This document shows positions 54,621 through 64,000 of a stretch of DNA of 64,000 bases, piece by piece. Source of the DNA: Odontesthes bonariensis (Eukaryota; Chordata; Actinopteri; Atheriniformes; Atherinopsidae); contig NC_134507.1 in assembly GCF_027942865.1 (NCBI RefSeq), positions 35,951,711-36,015,710 of the forward strand, given 5' to 3'. How positions within the stretch are numbered: the stretch's first letter is position 1; every line of letters begins with the position of its first letter. The notes under the pieces are model-generated. The model ran no database searches. It was not told where the DNA came from and worked only from the letters and a program-made list of their open reading frames with translations. A program made the position numbers and the translations under genes.

Positions 54621-55379
54621 TAAGAAACAAACCTACCGGGAACAATCCAGAAGAGAACAGGAGGAAGCCCCATCGCGAGCTGATCTGAGGGTAATTAAAT
54701 GCTCACAATAAGCAAATATTACAGTCACTACAATAACTAAACATCAGGGACACTCATACCTGCAGGAGCAGCGGAGCTCAGATAACAGGGCGTGCACTCA
54801 ACACCGGAGGAGAGCTCAAAGCGTGACAGGTAAACAAACTGCCATCGAGCAGTTTGTAAACTGCAAGACGACCCGATTGGTCAGTGATTGCAGCAATAAG
54901 GAAACTCAATAAAGTTCCTGCTACAGCCTGTTTGGCTTTTCAAAGATCTGCAGGTTTCTACTTGTCAGAAAGTCAGAGCCGTCTCTCTGTGACATGAATG
55001 TGATGATCATACAGGGTGTAGAGTCTGAGCTGTCAGAGCAGTCAGAGAGGAAGTGGAGACTCTTTGAATGACGACTGGAGGAAGCTGCAGCTGCAGCTGT
55101 TGTTTCTCTCTGAGCTGGTGAGAAAGAAAAGTCTCTGCTGGACTTTTTTGTCGCTGCAGCTCAAACTCTGAGTGTGATGTTGCAGTGTGTGAGGACACTT
55201 AGATTAATATGTGAGATATGAATGGGAGTGTCAGCGGTGGGTTGGGCCCTAAAAAGGTATTTGTGAGCATCACAAACACACTGATATGAGCTCACCTGAT
55301 TTCCTGTAAAGGAAAAGGGGCGGAGCCTCAGACCAGGTGAACCAGTTGGACCAGATTATGAAGGAACACAGACACATTC

Positions 55380-55441
55380 AGACGGGTCAGGCTCCATTTT
55401 GAGTCGACAGCCGCAGGATAAAACCTGAAGTCAGAATCATG
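55380..55441 (+). promoter_or_regulatory. Possible first exon with upstream GC box (copy 1)
   Basis: A GGGGCGGAGC box at about 55318 and a clean ATG followed at once by GTGAGTG (55439-55445) are kept in both duplicates (second ATG at 62623). It may be a 5' exon of a gene on plus. In the second copy the next candidate exon is at 63454. Confidence 0.25.
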
Positions 55442-55615
55442 GTGAGTGTTAACAACATTCTTCTTATTTCTGTCAGAGTCTCTGAGTGGGTTTCCTCTCT
55501 GTGGACTGCAGAGGAAGAAGAAGCAGAACTCAGCAGTTTGTGTCCGGTGTTAAAACCAAGCTGATCAGACTGCTCTGAGACAAAGAACGGATCCAACTCA
55601 GGTGTAAAATCATCA

Positions 55616-58600
55616 AGTTCAGATTGTTTCAGCTTTCTGACTCACTGCTTAGTTCAGATTATTTCAGCTTTCTGATTCACTGCTTAGTTCAGATTGTTTC
55701 AGCTTTCTGATTCACTGTTTAGTTCAGATTGTTTCAGCTTTCTGATTCACTGCTTAGTTCAGATTGTTTCAGCTTTCTGATTCACTGTTTAGTTCAGATT
55801 GTTTCAGCTTTCTGATTCACTGCTTAGTTCAGATTGTTTCAGCTTTCTGATTCACTGTTTAGTTCAGATTATTTCAGCTTTCTGATTCACTGCTTGGTTC
55901 AGATTGTTTCAGCTTTCTGATTCACTGCTTAGTTCAGATTGTTTCAGCTTTCTGATTTACTGCTTAGTTCAGATTGTTTCAGCTTTCTGATTCACTGCTC
56001 AGTTCAGATTGTTTCAGCTTTCTGATTCACTGCTTAGTTCAGATTGTTTCAGTTTTCTGATTCACTCTTTATTTCAGATTGTTTCAGCTTTCTGATTCAC
56101 TGCTTAGTTCAGATTGTTTCAGCTTTCTGATTCACTGCTTAGTTCAGATTGTTTCAGCTTTCTGATTCACTGCTTAGTTCAGATTGTTTCAGCTTTCTGA
56201 TTCACTGCTTAGTTCACATTGTTTCAGCTTTCTGACTCACTGCTTAGTTCAGATTGTTTCAGCTTTCTGATTCACTGCTTAGTTCAGATTGTTTCAGCTT
56301 TCTGATTCACTGCTTAGTTCAGATTGTTTCAGCTTTCTGATTCACTGCTTAGTTCAGATTGTTTCAGCTTTCTGATTCACTGCTTAGTTCAGATTGTTTC
56401 AGCTTTCTGATTCACTGCTTAGTTCAGATTGTTTCAGCTTTCTGATTCACTGCTTAGTTCAGATTGTTTCAGCTTTCTGATTCACTGCTTAGTTCAGATG
56501 GTTTCAGCTTTCTGATTCACTGTTTAGTTCAGATTGTTTCAGCTTTCTGATTCACTGCTTAGTTCAGATTGTTTCAGCTTTCTGATTCACTGCTTAGTTC
56601 AGATTGTTTCAGCTTTCTGATTCACTGTTTAGTTCAGATTGTTTCAGCTTTCTGATTCACTGCTTAGTTCAGATTGTTTCAGCTTTCTGATTCACTGCTT
56701 AGTTCAGATTGTTTCAGCTTTCTGATTCACTGCGTAGTTCAGATTGTTTCAGCTTTCTGATTCACTGCTTAGTTCAGATTGTTTCAGCTTTCTGATTCAC
56801 TGTTTAGTTCAGATTGTTTCAGCTTTCTGATTCACTGTTTAGTTCAGATTGTTTCAGCTTTCTGATTCACTGCTTAGTTCAGATTGTTTCAGCTTTCTGA
56901 TTCACTGCTTAGTTCAGATTGTTTCAGCTTTCTGATTCACTGCTTAGTTCAGATTGTTTCAGCTTTCTGATTCACTGCTTAGTTCAGATTGTTTCAGCTT
57001 TCTGATTCACTGTTTAGTTCAGATTGTTTCAGCTTTCTGATTCACTGCTTAGTTCAGATTGTTTCAGCTTTCTGATTCACTGCTTAGTTCAGATTGTTTC
57101 AGCTTTCTGATTCACTGCTTAGTTCAGATTGTTTCAGCTTTCTGATTCACTGCTTAGTTCAGATTGTTTCAGCTTTCTGATTCACTGCTTAGTTCAGATT
57201 GTTTCAGCTTTCTGATTCACTGCTTAGTTCAGATTGTTTCAGCTTTCTGATTCACTGTTTAGTTCAGATTGTTTCAGCTTTCTGATTCACTGCTTAGTTC
57301 AGATTGTTTCAGCTTTCTGATTCACTGCTTAGTTCAGATTGTTTCAGCTTTCTGATTCACTGCTTAGTTCAGATTGTTTCAGCTTTCTGATTCACTGCTT
57401 AGTTCAGATTGTTTCAGCTTTCTGATTCACTGCTTAGTTCAGAATGTTTCAGCTTTCTGATTCACTGCTTAGTTCAGAATGTTTCAGCTTTCTGATTCAC
57501 TGCTTAGTTCAGATTGTTTCAGCTTTCTGATTCACTGCTTAGTTCAGATTGTTTCAGCTTTCTGATTCACTGTTTAGTTCAGATTGTTTCAGCTTTCTGA
57601 TTCACTGCTTAGTTCAGATTGTTTCAGCTTTCTGATTCACTGCTTAGTTCAGATTGTTTCAGCTTTCTGATTCACTGCTTAGTTCAGATTGTTTCAGCTT
57701 TCTGATTCACTGCTTAGTTCAGATTGTTTCAGCTTTCTGATTCACTCTTTAGTTCAGATTGTTTCAGCTTTCTGATTCACTGCTTAGTTCAGATTGTTTC
57801 AGCTTTCTTATTCACTGCTTAGTTCAGATTGTTTCAGCTTTCTGATTCACTGCTTAGTTCAGATTGTTTCAGCTTTCTGATTCACTGCTTAGTTCAGATT
57901 ATTTCAGCTTTCTGATTCACTGCTTAGTTCAGACTGTTTCAGCTTTCTGATTCACTGCTTAGTTCAGAATGTTTCAGCTTTCTGATTCACTGCTTAGTTC
58001 AGATTGTTTCAGCTTTCTGATTCACTGCTTAGTTCAGATTGTTTCAGCTTTCTGATTCACTGCTTAGTTCAGATTGTTTCAGCTTTCTGATTCACTGCTT
58101 AGTTCAGATTATTTCAGCTTTCTGATTCACTGCTTAGTTCAGATTGTTTCAGCTTTCTGATTCACTGCTTAGTTCAGATTGTTTCAGCTTTCTGATTCAC
58201 TGCTTAGTTCAGATTGTTTCAGCTTTCTGATTCACTGCTTAGTTCAGATTGTTTCAGCTTTCTGATTCACTGCTTAGTTCAGATTGTTTCAGCTTTCTGA
58301 TTCACTGCTTAGTTCAGATTGTTTCAGCTTTCTGATTCACTCTTTAGTTCAGACTGTTTCAGCTTTCTGATTCACTGCTTAGTTCAGATTGTTTCAGCTT
58401 TCTTATTCACTGCTTAGTTCAGATTGTTTCAGCTTTCTGATTCACTGCTTAGTTCAGATTGTTTCAGCTTTCTGATTCACTGCTTAGTTCAGATTATTTC
58501 AGCTTTCTGATTCACTGCTTAGTTCAGACTGTTTCAGCTTTCTGATTCACTGCTTAGTTCAGAATGTTTCAGCTTTCTGATTCACTGCTTAGTTCAGATT

Positions 58601-59234
58601 GTTTCAGCTTTCTGATTCACTGCTTAGTTCAGATTGTTTCAGCTTTCTGATTCACTGCTTAGTTCAGATTGTTTCAGCTTTCTGATTCACTGCTTAGTTC
58701 AGATTATTTCAGCTTTCTGATTCACTGCTTAGTTCAGATTGTTTCAGCTTTCTGATTCACTGCTTAGTTCAGATTATTTCAGCTTTCTGATTCACTGCTT
58801 AGTTCAGATTGTTTCAGCTTTCTGATTCACTGCTTAGTTCAGATTGTTTCAGCTTTCTGATTCACTGCTTAGTTCAGATTGTTTCAGCTTTCTGATTCAC
58901 TGCTTAGTTCAGATTGTTTCAGCTTTCTGATTCACTGCTTAGTTCAGATTATTTCAGCTTTCTGATTCACTGCTTAGTTCAGATTGTTTCAGCTTTCTGA
59001 TTCACTGCTTAGTTCAGATTGTTTCAGCTTTCTGATTCACTGCTTAGTTCAGATTGTTTCAGCTTTCTGATTCACTGCTTAGTTCAGATTGTTTCAGCTT
59101 TCTGATTCACTGCTTAGTTCAGATTGTTTCAGCTTTCTGATTCACTGCTTAGTTCAGAATGTTTCAGCTTTCTGATTCACTGCTTTGTTCAGATTGTTTC
59201 AGCTTTCTGATTCACTGCTTAGTTCAGATTGTTG
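55616..59234. repeat. 35-bp minisatellite, about 103 units
   Basis: Unit AGTTCAGATTGTTTCAGCTT + TCTGATTCACTGCTT, repeated head to tail for 3.6 kb with scattered single-base variants (CTGTTT, ATTATTTC, GACTGTTTC, GAATGTTTC, TCTTATTC). A block of variants recurs at exactly 595 bp (17 units) spacing. There are no unique spacers. Confidence 0.97.
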
Positions 59235-59360
59235 GATATGAGGCAGCTGTGGGTCTGACTGATGAAGAAGGCAACAACTTTCATCCTCCAGCAAAGATTT
59301 TCTTTCTTTTGGCGGCCATTTTCTCTTCTGAAGCTGCGTCACTGCTGGGGACAAATGTCC

Positions 59361-59644
59361 TAATTATTATTTGGAATTTAAATTGTTGTTTGATTGAAAA
59401 TAAGTATGACTAATATATGATTACTTACCCCCAAGGAAGCAGGTTCTCCACCACTGGCGGCAATTTTGTTTTCTGATCAGGCTGACGAAACGATGAAAGA
59501 TAGCCTCAACCAAATCATGTGATCTAGATGCTAATACCAGACAAGACTTTTGATAAATGCTAACTTGATTAGCAAAAATCTCCCAGCACACCCCTTACAG
59601 GATGTTAAAGAGTGTGTATCTCCTGGTGCACGTTGCCTGTTTAA
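59361..59644. other. No gene recognised
   Basis: Spacer between the two duplicated blocks. Confidence 0.3.
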
Positions 59645-60782
59645 GGGTTTTTAAGGGTGACAGCTTCATGACACTTTCTCCAGTCTGACCCTCACTTGGA
59701 ACACAATCAGACATACTGGGACATGTGGGAAAGGATCACAGTGTCCATACTGTACATATCTGAGAACATCCACAGGAAGACACTTTATCATTTACATGTT
59801 GATTCTGCCTTTCAAAGTCAGATTCTTACTAGAATCCATGTTATACACTGTATGCTGACACGTAGAAATAATCCCATTCTGCTTGTAAGCAGCTCTTAAT
59901 AGAAACAAGCATGACTACACTGTTATTACTGTATTATGTTGATGCATGAAAACAGCTGAATGATTGTGCTGTAAACACTGAGAACAAGCTGCAGATGTGG
60001 CTGTTGTGTTACTTTTGCTTCACAGTCAGTGTAGACAACATACAAAACAGCTTCAAAGATACTTCCAGGTGAGGCGTGAAGAAAGCAGCTGTGAGCACCG
60101 TAACATACAATAAATACATTATTACTGACCTGGACAATGATGCATTCAGGTTCAGTTCCTGTTGTCCCATTTTTAATCACATATATAAAAAGGATCCCTG
60201 CTTCTGTTTTCATTAACATCTCATACAGCATTCATACAACCCATGTTTGCCACCATTGCCTGGGCTCTATGAACATGTGCTGCATATTATTTACAGTTCA
60301 GATCATAAAGCTGAAAAAGAGAGCAAAACAGCACACGTGATGACTGCTGACTGAGAACAGAGCACCGCTGCTTCTGAAATCACAAGAAGTGATGTCATCA
60401 CTGATTATGACTTCACAGTTTTGCATGACATCACAGTGGAAACATGTCATCAGAGGACATGACATCACTGTAGTTTCTAAAAGCCTGAAAGACAAAGCGC
60501 CTGAAAAACAACACGTACTTAAAAAGTCATTTAGACAAACGCTAAAAAACAACAAGCAAAACGAGTCAAAGCAGAATATCCTCTCCTGCACTTCTGTGGG
60601 GTGACATAGTAGATGAAGAGATTCTGGAAAATGAGTCGCAGGGTTTCTACATATTTCCCTTTGAAAGTGGCAAAGAGGAAAGTTGTGAGGAACCCGCCAA
60701 CAGGCCAGAAGCTGTAACAGCGAGCTCAGGAAACCATCAATCCCAGGTCTCTGCTGCTTCCAACACACCCAACACAGAAAAT
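59645..60782. repeat. Inverted duplicate of 42549-44787 (without the insertion)
   Basis: Reverse complement of the 42-44 kb block and the ancestral-like form of it: it lacks the 1.1-kb composite insertion. It overlaps by about 35 bp with the start of the direct duplicate at 60745. Confidence 0.92.
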
Positions 60783-61001
60783 CTGCTGCTGTTAGAGGAG
60801 CAGTCAGAGGTCTCTGCTGCTGCTGGGACTCCTCACTCAGAGGATGTCCAGCTTGTGCAGAATCATCCCCAGGCCTCTGCAGCTCAACACGGCAAGAGGA
60901 AGTTTACAGATTCAGGAAGCTATCCCACTCCCTCTGTGGGCAGCACTCAGAGGGAGTTTTGTTGTCAGCTCAGAGAGCTGGACTGGACAGAAACAGTCTA
61001 A
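60546..61001 (+). CDS. Acidic open frame of unknown function (about 150 codons)
   Basis: The frame is open from just after TAA at 60543 to TAA at 60999-61001 and lacks an obvious start, so it is probably an exon or the remains of one. The middle reads LWGDIVDEEILENESQGFYI, followed by FPFESGKEESCEEP. It ends with a Ser/Thr-rich part, a basic KRKFTDSG motif and RELDWTETV. Its 5' half is repeated at 42560-42780 (minus) and its 3' half at 53568-53817, both truncated, so this is the fullest copy. No domain recognised. Could be a transposon-encoded peptide. Confidence 0.35.
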   Translation, partial: KTTSKTSQSRISSPALLWGDIVDEEILENESQGFYIFPFESGKEESCEEPANRPEAVTASSGNHQSQVSAASNTPNTENLLLLEEQSEVSAAAGTPHSEDVQLVQNHPQASAAQHGKRKFTDSGSYPTPSVGSTQREFCCQLRELDWTETV

Positions 61002-61114
61002 ATACAGATCAGGTTTCTACACATACTTCTGCAGCTGTCACTGAGCACTGATGTTGAAGATGATCGTCCTGTTGTGACCAGTTGTGGGTCAGACTAAATA
61101 CAGAGCACCTTGAA

Positions 61115-61804
61115 CTAATACACATCATCCCTTTCTTCAGTAAAGCATAAAGTATGTGCTTTTATAAAGTCCTCAACTTTTTGGAAGCTGCAGATTAGAT
61201 AAAGTATTGTGGTCAAAAGTCTTAAAACACACCTCATTCCTTTATGTTTTGCCAGGAAAATGGGAAAAAAGATGGAGCAATTTATTGTAACACATGCAAG
61301 CATGAATGGAAATACAGCAGAGAAGATAATATATTTGTATAATTCCAACAAGACTGAATGTGGACGTTTGGTCTGAGCTCCTTTATTCTCCAACACAGCC
61401 TGAACCCTCTTCAGTTCTCCAGGCTTCTTGAAGGACATCCCAAAGCTCTTCTTTGGATGTGGGCTGCCTTTTGTTCCGTTCTCTGCCAACATGATCCCAC
61501 ACTGCTTCAGTAATGTTGAGCTCCGGGCTCTGGGGAGGATTCATCCCTCCATCAGACCTGCTGCCACTGATTTTCAGTCCACTTCTTGTGTCCTTTGGCA
61601 CACCTCAGCCTTTTCTCCCTGTTTCCCTTCCTTAAGAACGGCTTCTTGACAGCCACCCTTCCATGGAGCCCATTTCTGATGAAGCTTGGGCCAACAGCAG
61701 ATGGATCAGCTGAAGGTCCAGATGCATCTCTCAGCTCCTGTGTCAGGTCTTTGCTGGATTTTTTCCTCTTTCTTAATACCAACATGTTAGAGACTGATGA
61801 CAGG
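61115..61804 (-). pseudogene. Tc1-like transposase pseudogene (copy 2)
   Basis: Same broken frames and same internal deletion as the copy at 53931-54620, so the decay came before the duplication. Confidence 0.85.
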
Positions 61805-62799
61805 TAAGAAACAAACCTACCGGGAACAATCCAGAAGAGAACAGGAGGAAGCCCCATCGCGAGCTGATCTGAGGGTAATTAAATGCTCACAATAAGCAAA
61901 TATTACAGTCACTACAATAACTAAACATCAGGGACACTCATACCTGCAGGAGCAGCGGAGCTCAGATAACAGGGCGTGCACTCAACACCGGAGGAGAGCT
62001 CAAAGCGTGACAGGTACACAAACTGCCATCGAGCAGTTTGTAAACTGCAAGAAGACCCGATTGGTCAGTGATTGCAGCAATCAGGAAACTCAATAAAGTT
62101 CCTGCTACAGCCTGTTTGGCTTTTCCAAGATCTGCAGGTTTCTACTTGTCAGAAAGTCAGAGCCGTCTCTCTGTGACATGAATGTGATGATCATACAGGG
62201 TGTAGAGTCTGAGCTGTCAGAGCAGTCAGAGAGGAAGTGGAGACTCTTTGAATGACGACTGGAGGAAGCTGCAGCAGCAGCTGTTGTTTCTCTCTGAGCT
62301 GGTGAGAAAGAAAAGTCTCTGCTGGACTTTTTTGTCGCTGCAGCTCAAACTCTGAGTGTGATGTTGCAGTGTGTGAGGACACTTAGATTAATATGTGAGA
62401 TATGAATGGGAGTGTCAGCGGTGGGTTGGGCCCTAAAAAGGTATTTGTGAGCATCACAAACACACTGATATGAGCTCACCTGATTTCCTGTAAAGGAAAA
62501 GGGGCGGAGCCTCAGACCAGGTGAACCAGTTGTATCAGATTATGAAGGAACACAGACACATTCAGACGGGTCAGGCTCCATTTTGAGTCGACAGCCGCAG
62601 GATGAAACCTGAAGTCAGAATCATGGTGAGTGTTAACAACATTCTTCTTATTTCTGTCAGAGTCTCTGAGTGGGTTTTCTCTCTGTGGACTGCAGAGGAA
62701 GAAGAAGCAGAACTCAGCAGTTTGTGTCCGGTGTTGAAACGAAGCTGATCAGACTGCTCTGAGACAAAGAACGGATCCAACTCAGGTGTAAAATCATCA

Positions 62800-62881
62800 A
62801 GTTCAGATTGTTTCAGCTTTCTGACTCACTGCTTAGTTCAGATTGTTTCAGCTTTCTGATTCACTCTTTAGTTCAGATTGT
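62800..62881. repeat. 35-bp minisatellite, about 2.3 units
   Basis: Two full units and part of a third, at the position equivalent to the 103-unit array in copy 1. Probably close to the state before expansion. Confidence 0.95.
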
Positions 62882-63453
62882 TGGGTGTGAGGCAGCTGTT
62901 GGTCTGACTGATGAAGAAGGCAACAACTCATCCTCCAGCAAAGATTTTCTTTCCTTTGGCGGCCATTTTCTCTTCTGAAGCTGCGTCACTGCTGGGGGAC
63001 GCGTTGCTATGATCACCACTTTCAGAACATTTCTGTTCCTGAATCATTTCTACAGATTGTGAGACTCTCATCAGAACCTGGATCATTACTGAAGGAGTTT
63101 ACTGACAGAATGAGTGAATGAACATGTAAATAACACACAGATAAATACTGATGTGTGTTCAGCAGGTTTTTAATCAGTCTTCTGTGATGTTGGAGGACTT
63201 CAGAGCAGCTTTGGCAGCAGTAACTCATCTGTAAATACAAACTCCACACAAAGCTGCAGACTGACAGCTGATCAGCTGATCCAGCTGTGTCATCACAAAC
63301 TGAGTCTGACGGCTCGGAGGAAAGAAATGACGTCTCCTTTCTCTAAAAGTTCCTTCTGACATAGAACAGAAAGAAAAGCAGGTAAAAAGCTTGTTTCAGT
63401 TTGGCTGTGAGACTTGAACAGACGTGTTTGTCTTCATTCTTTTCTTCTCTCAG

Positions 63454-63573
63454 ACTGACTGAAGTCCAGAAGATGGACAGAGCAGAGTCTGCAGCATGCA
63501 GCGGTCGCTCTATGAACAGGAACCCATCCAGACCTCCAGAACTCAGTGATGGACCTGGACCATCAGACACAAA
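63454..63573 (+). CDS. Probable first coding exon of a fish NLR (NLRC3-like) gene
   Basis: After a strong acceptor (TTCTTTTCTTCTCTCAG) an ATG at 63473 opens 33 codons plus two bases before GTAAGAG. The peptide ends RPPELSDGPGPSDT, resembling the short linker exons (RS...PP...LS-EPGPSDTK) at the N-terminus of teleost NLRC3/NLRP-type receptors, which sense intracellular danger signals through later NACHT and LRR exons. Those exons would lie beyond the window. The phase-2 end fits exon-wise reading into the next exon. The call rests on a short motif. Confidence 0.45.
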
Positions 63574-64000
63574 GTAAGAGAACTGCTCCTGAAGGGGTCA
63601 GCTTCTTATCTGGGACATCACCATGGCAACGTATACTGGCAACCCAAACAGGGTGTGAAGCAGGTTGAACATATTCAGGGTATATTTTGGTTATTTAGAT
63701 TAACTACCAATCAGATCAGTCTGAGCAGCGTCAGGATGCAGGTCATCAACTCGGTTATTCTGAGACATGCTTCATGGTACAGACTCCTGATCAGGTGACA
63801 ACAGTCAGCAAAACACACAGAGGTGGTGGTCAGAGGCTGTAACACTCACTGCTGCAGACTGAATAAATGCTGTTTTCATTTTATCTGAGTTTGGTGAACC
63901 AGGCTAAAAGTGTGTTAAAATGTTTTTAAAAACGGATTCTTCTGAGCTACATGTACAGCAACAATCTCCTGCAGGTACAGAACATGATATTAAACAGGAA
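63574..64000. other. Likely intron; nothing recognised
   Basis: Follows the donor at 63574. No second exon is visible before the window ends. Confidence 0.35.

Larger units (their letters stand above)
53556..59360. repeat. Direct segmental duplicate, copy 1 (expanded)
   Basis: Matches 60745-62997 closely, with an offset of 7184 bp up to the minisatellite. Shared content in order: 3' part of the acidic frame, a Tc1 pseudogene, a promoter-like stretch with ATG-GTGAGT at 55439, the 35-bp repeat, and a conserved GAGGCAGCTGT...GGCGGCCATTTTC end. This copy is longer only because of the 35-bp array. Confidence 0.95.
60745..62997. repeat. Direct segmental duplicate, copy 2 (short array)
   Basis: Same content and order as 53556-59360 with a few percent or less divergence by eye, but only about two units of the 35-bp repeat (62800-62881). 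Confidence 0.95.

Noticed and set aside
55616-59234. CRISPR-like array of 35-bp repeats
   Set aside because: Units are directly adjacent without unique spacers, and the genome is vertebrate. It is a minisatellite.

Overview
The window is vertebrate nuclear DNA, almost certainly from a ray-finned (teleost, probably percomorph) fish. Its genes are split by GT-AG introns. It holds eukaryotic tRNA genes with internal promoters, a 7SL RNA copy, a fish-style C2H2 zinc-finger exon, a fringe-like exon, a probable fish NLR first exon, and a dense mix of teleost mobile elements: retroviral remnants, Rex3/RTE-like, L2-like and other LINEs, hAT, PIF/Harbinger, Tc1 and piggyBac-like MITEs. No bacterial or organellar content was seen.

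Left third (1-30.6 kb): a decayed endogenous retrovirus lies at about 1.2-6.7 kb, with a promoter-like CCAAT cluster, a TAGCAT repeat, a nearly open gag frame, RNase H and integrase remnants, and no reverse transcriptase. Next comes a minus-strand zinc-finger gene (8.9-12.3 kb) with two exons joined in phase but broken by one nonsense codon in each. From 12.7 to 30.6 kb the sequence is mostly nested mobile elements around a rearranged tRNA-Pro locus. That locus has one inverted copy near 15.2 kb and four copies at 27.1-29.8 kb, two of them on a 651-bp tandem repeat; anticodons AGG, CGG, CGG and TGG sit side by side. A 7SL RNA 5' domain with an upstream CRE is at 25.4 kb and a fringe exon at 26.2 kb.

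Middle (30.8-41.3 kb): the most coherent coding content is three small genes for secreted low-complexity proteins of 134, 155 and 374 aa (two on plus, one on minus). All three have a very short first coding exon ending in phase 2, a signal-peptide exon ending in phase 1, a large low-complexity exon, and an intron in the 3' UTR just after the stop. I do not recognise the family. It is the best candidate here for an undescribed gene family.

Right part (41.3-64 kb): two tRNA relics, two LINE 3' ends, a three-level nest of DNA elements, and a large segmental duplication. A block at 59.6-63.0 kb combines an inverted copy of 42.5-44.8 kb with a direct copy of 53.6-59.4 kb. The two direct copies differ mainly in a 35-bp minisatellite, which has about 103 units in one and about 2 in the other; the long array carries an internal 595-bp (17-unit) duplication. 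The window ends in what looks like the first coding exon of a fish NLR (NLRC3-like) gene.

Boundaries of mobile elements are by eye. Exon models rest on splice motifs and reading phase, not on transcripts.
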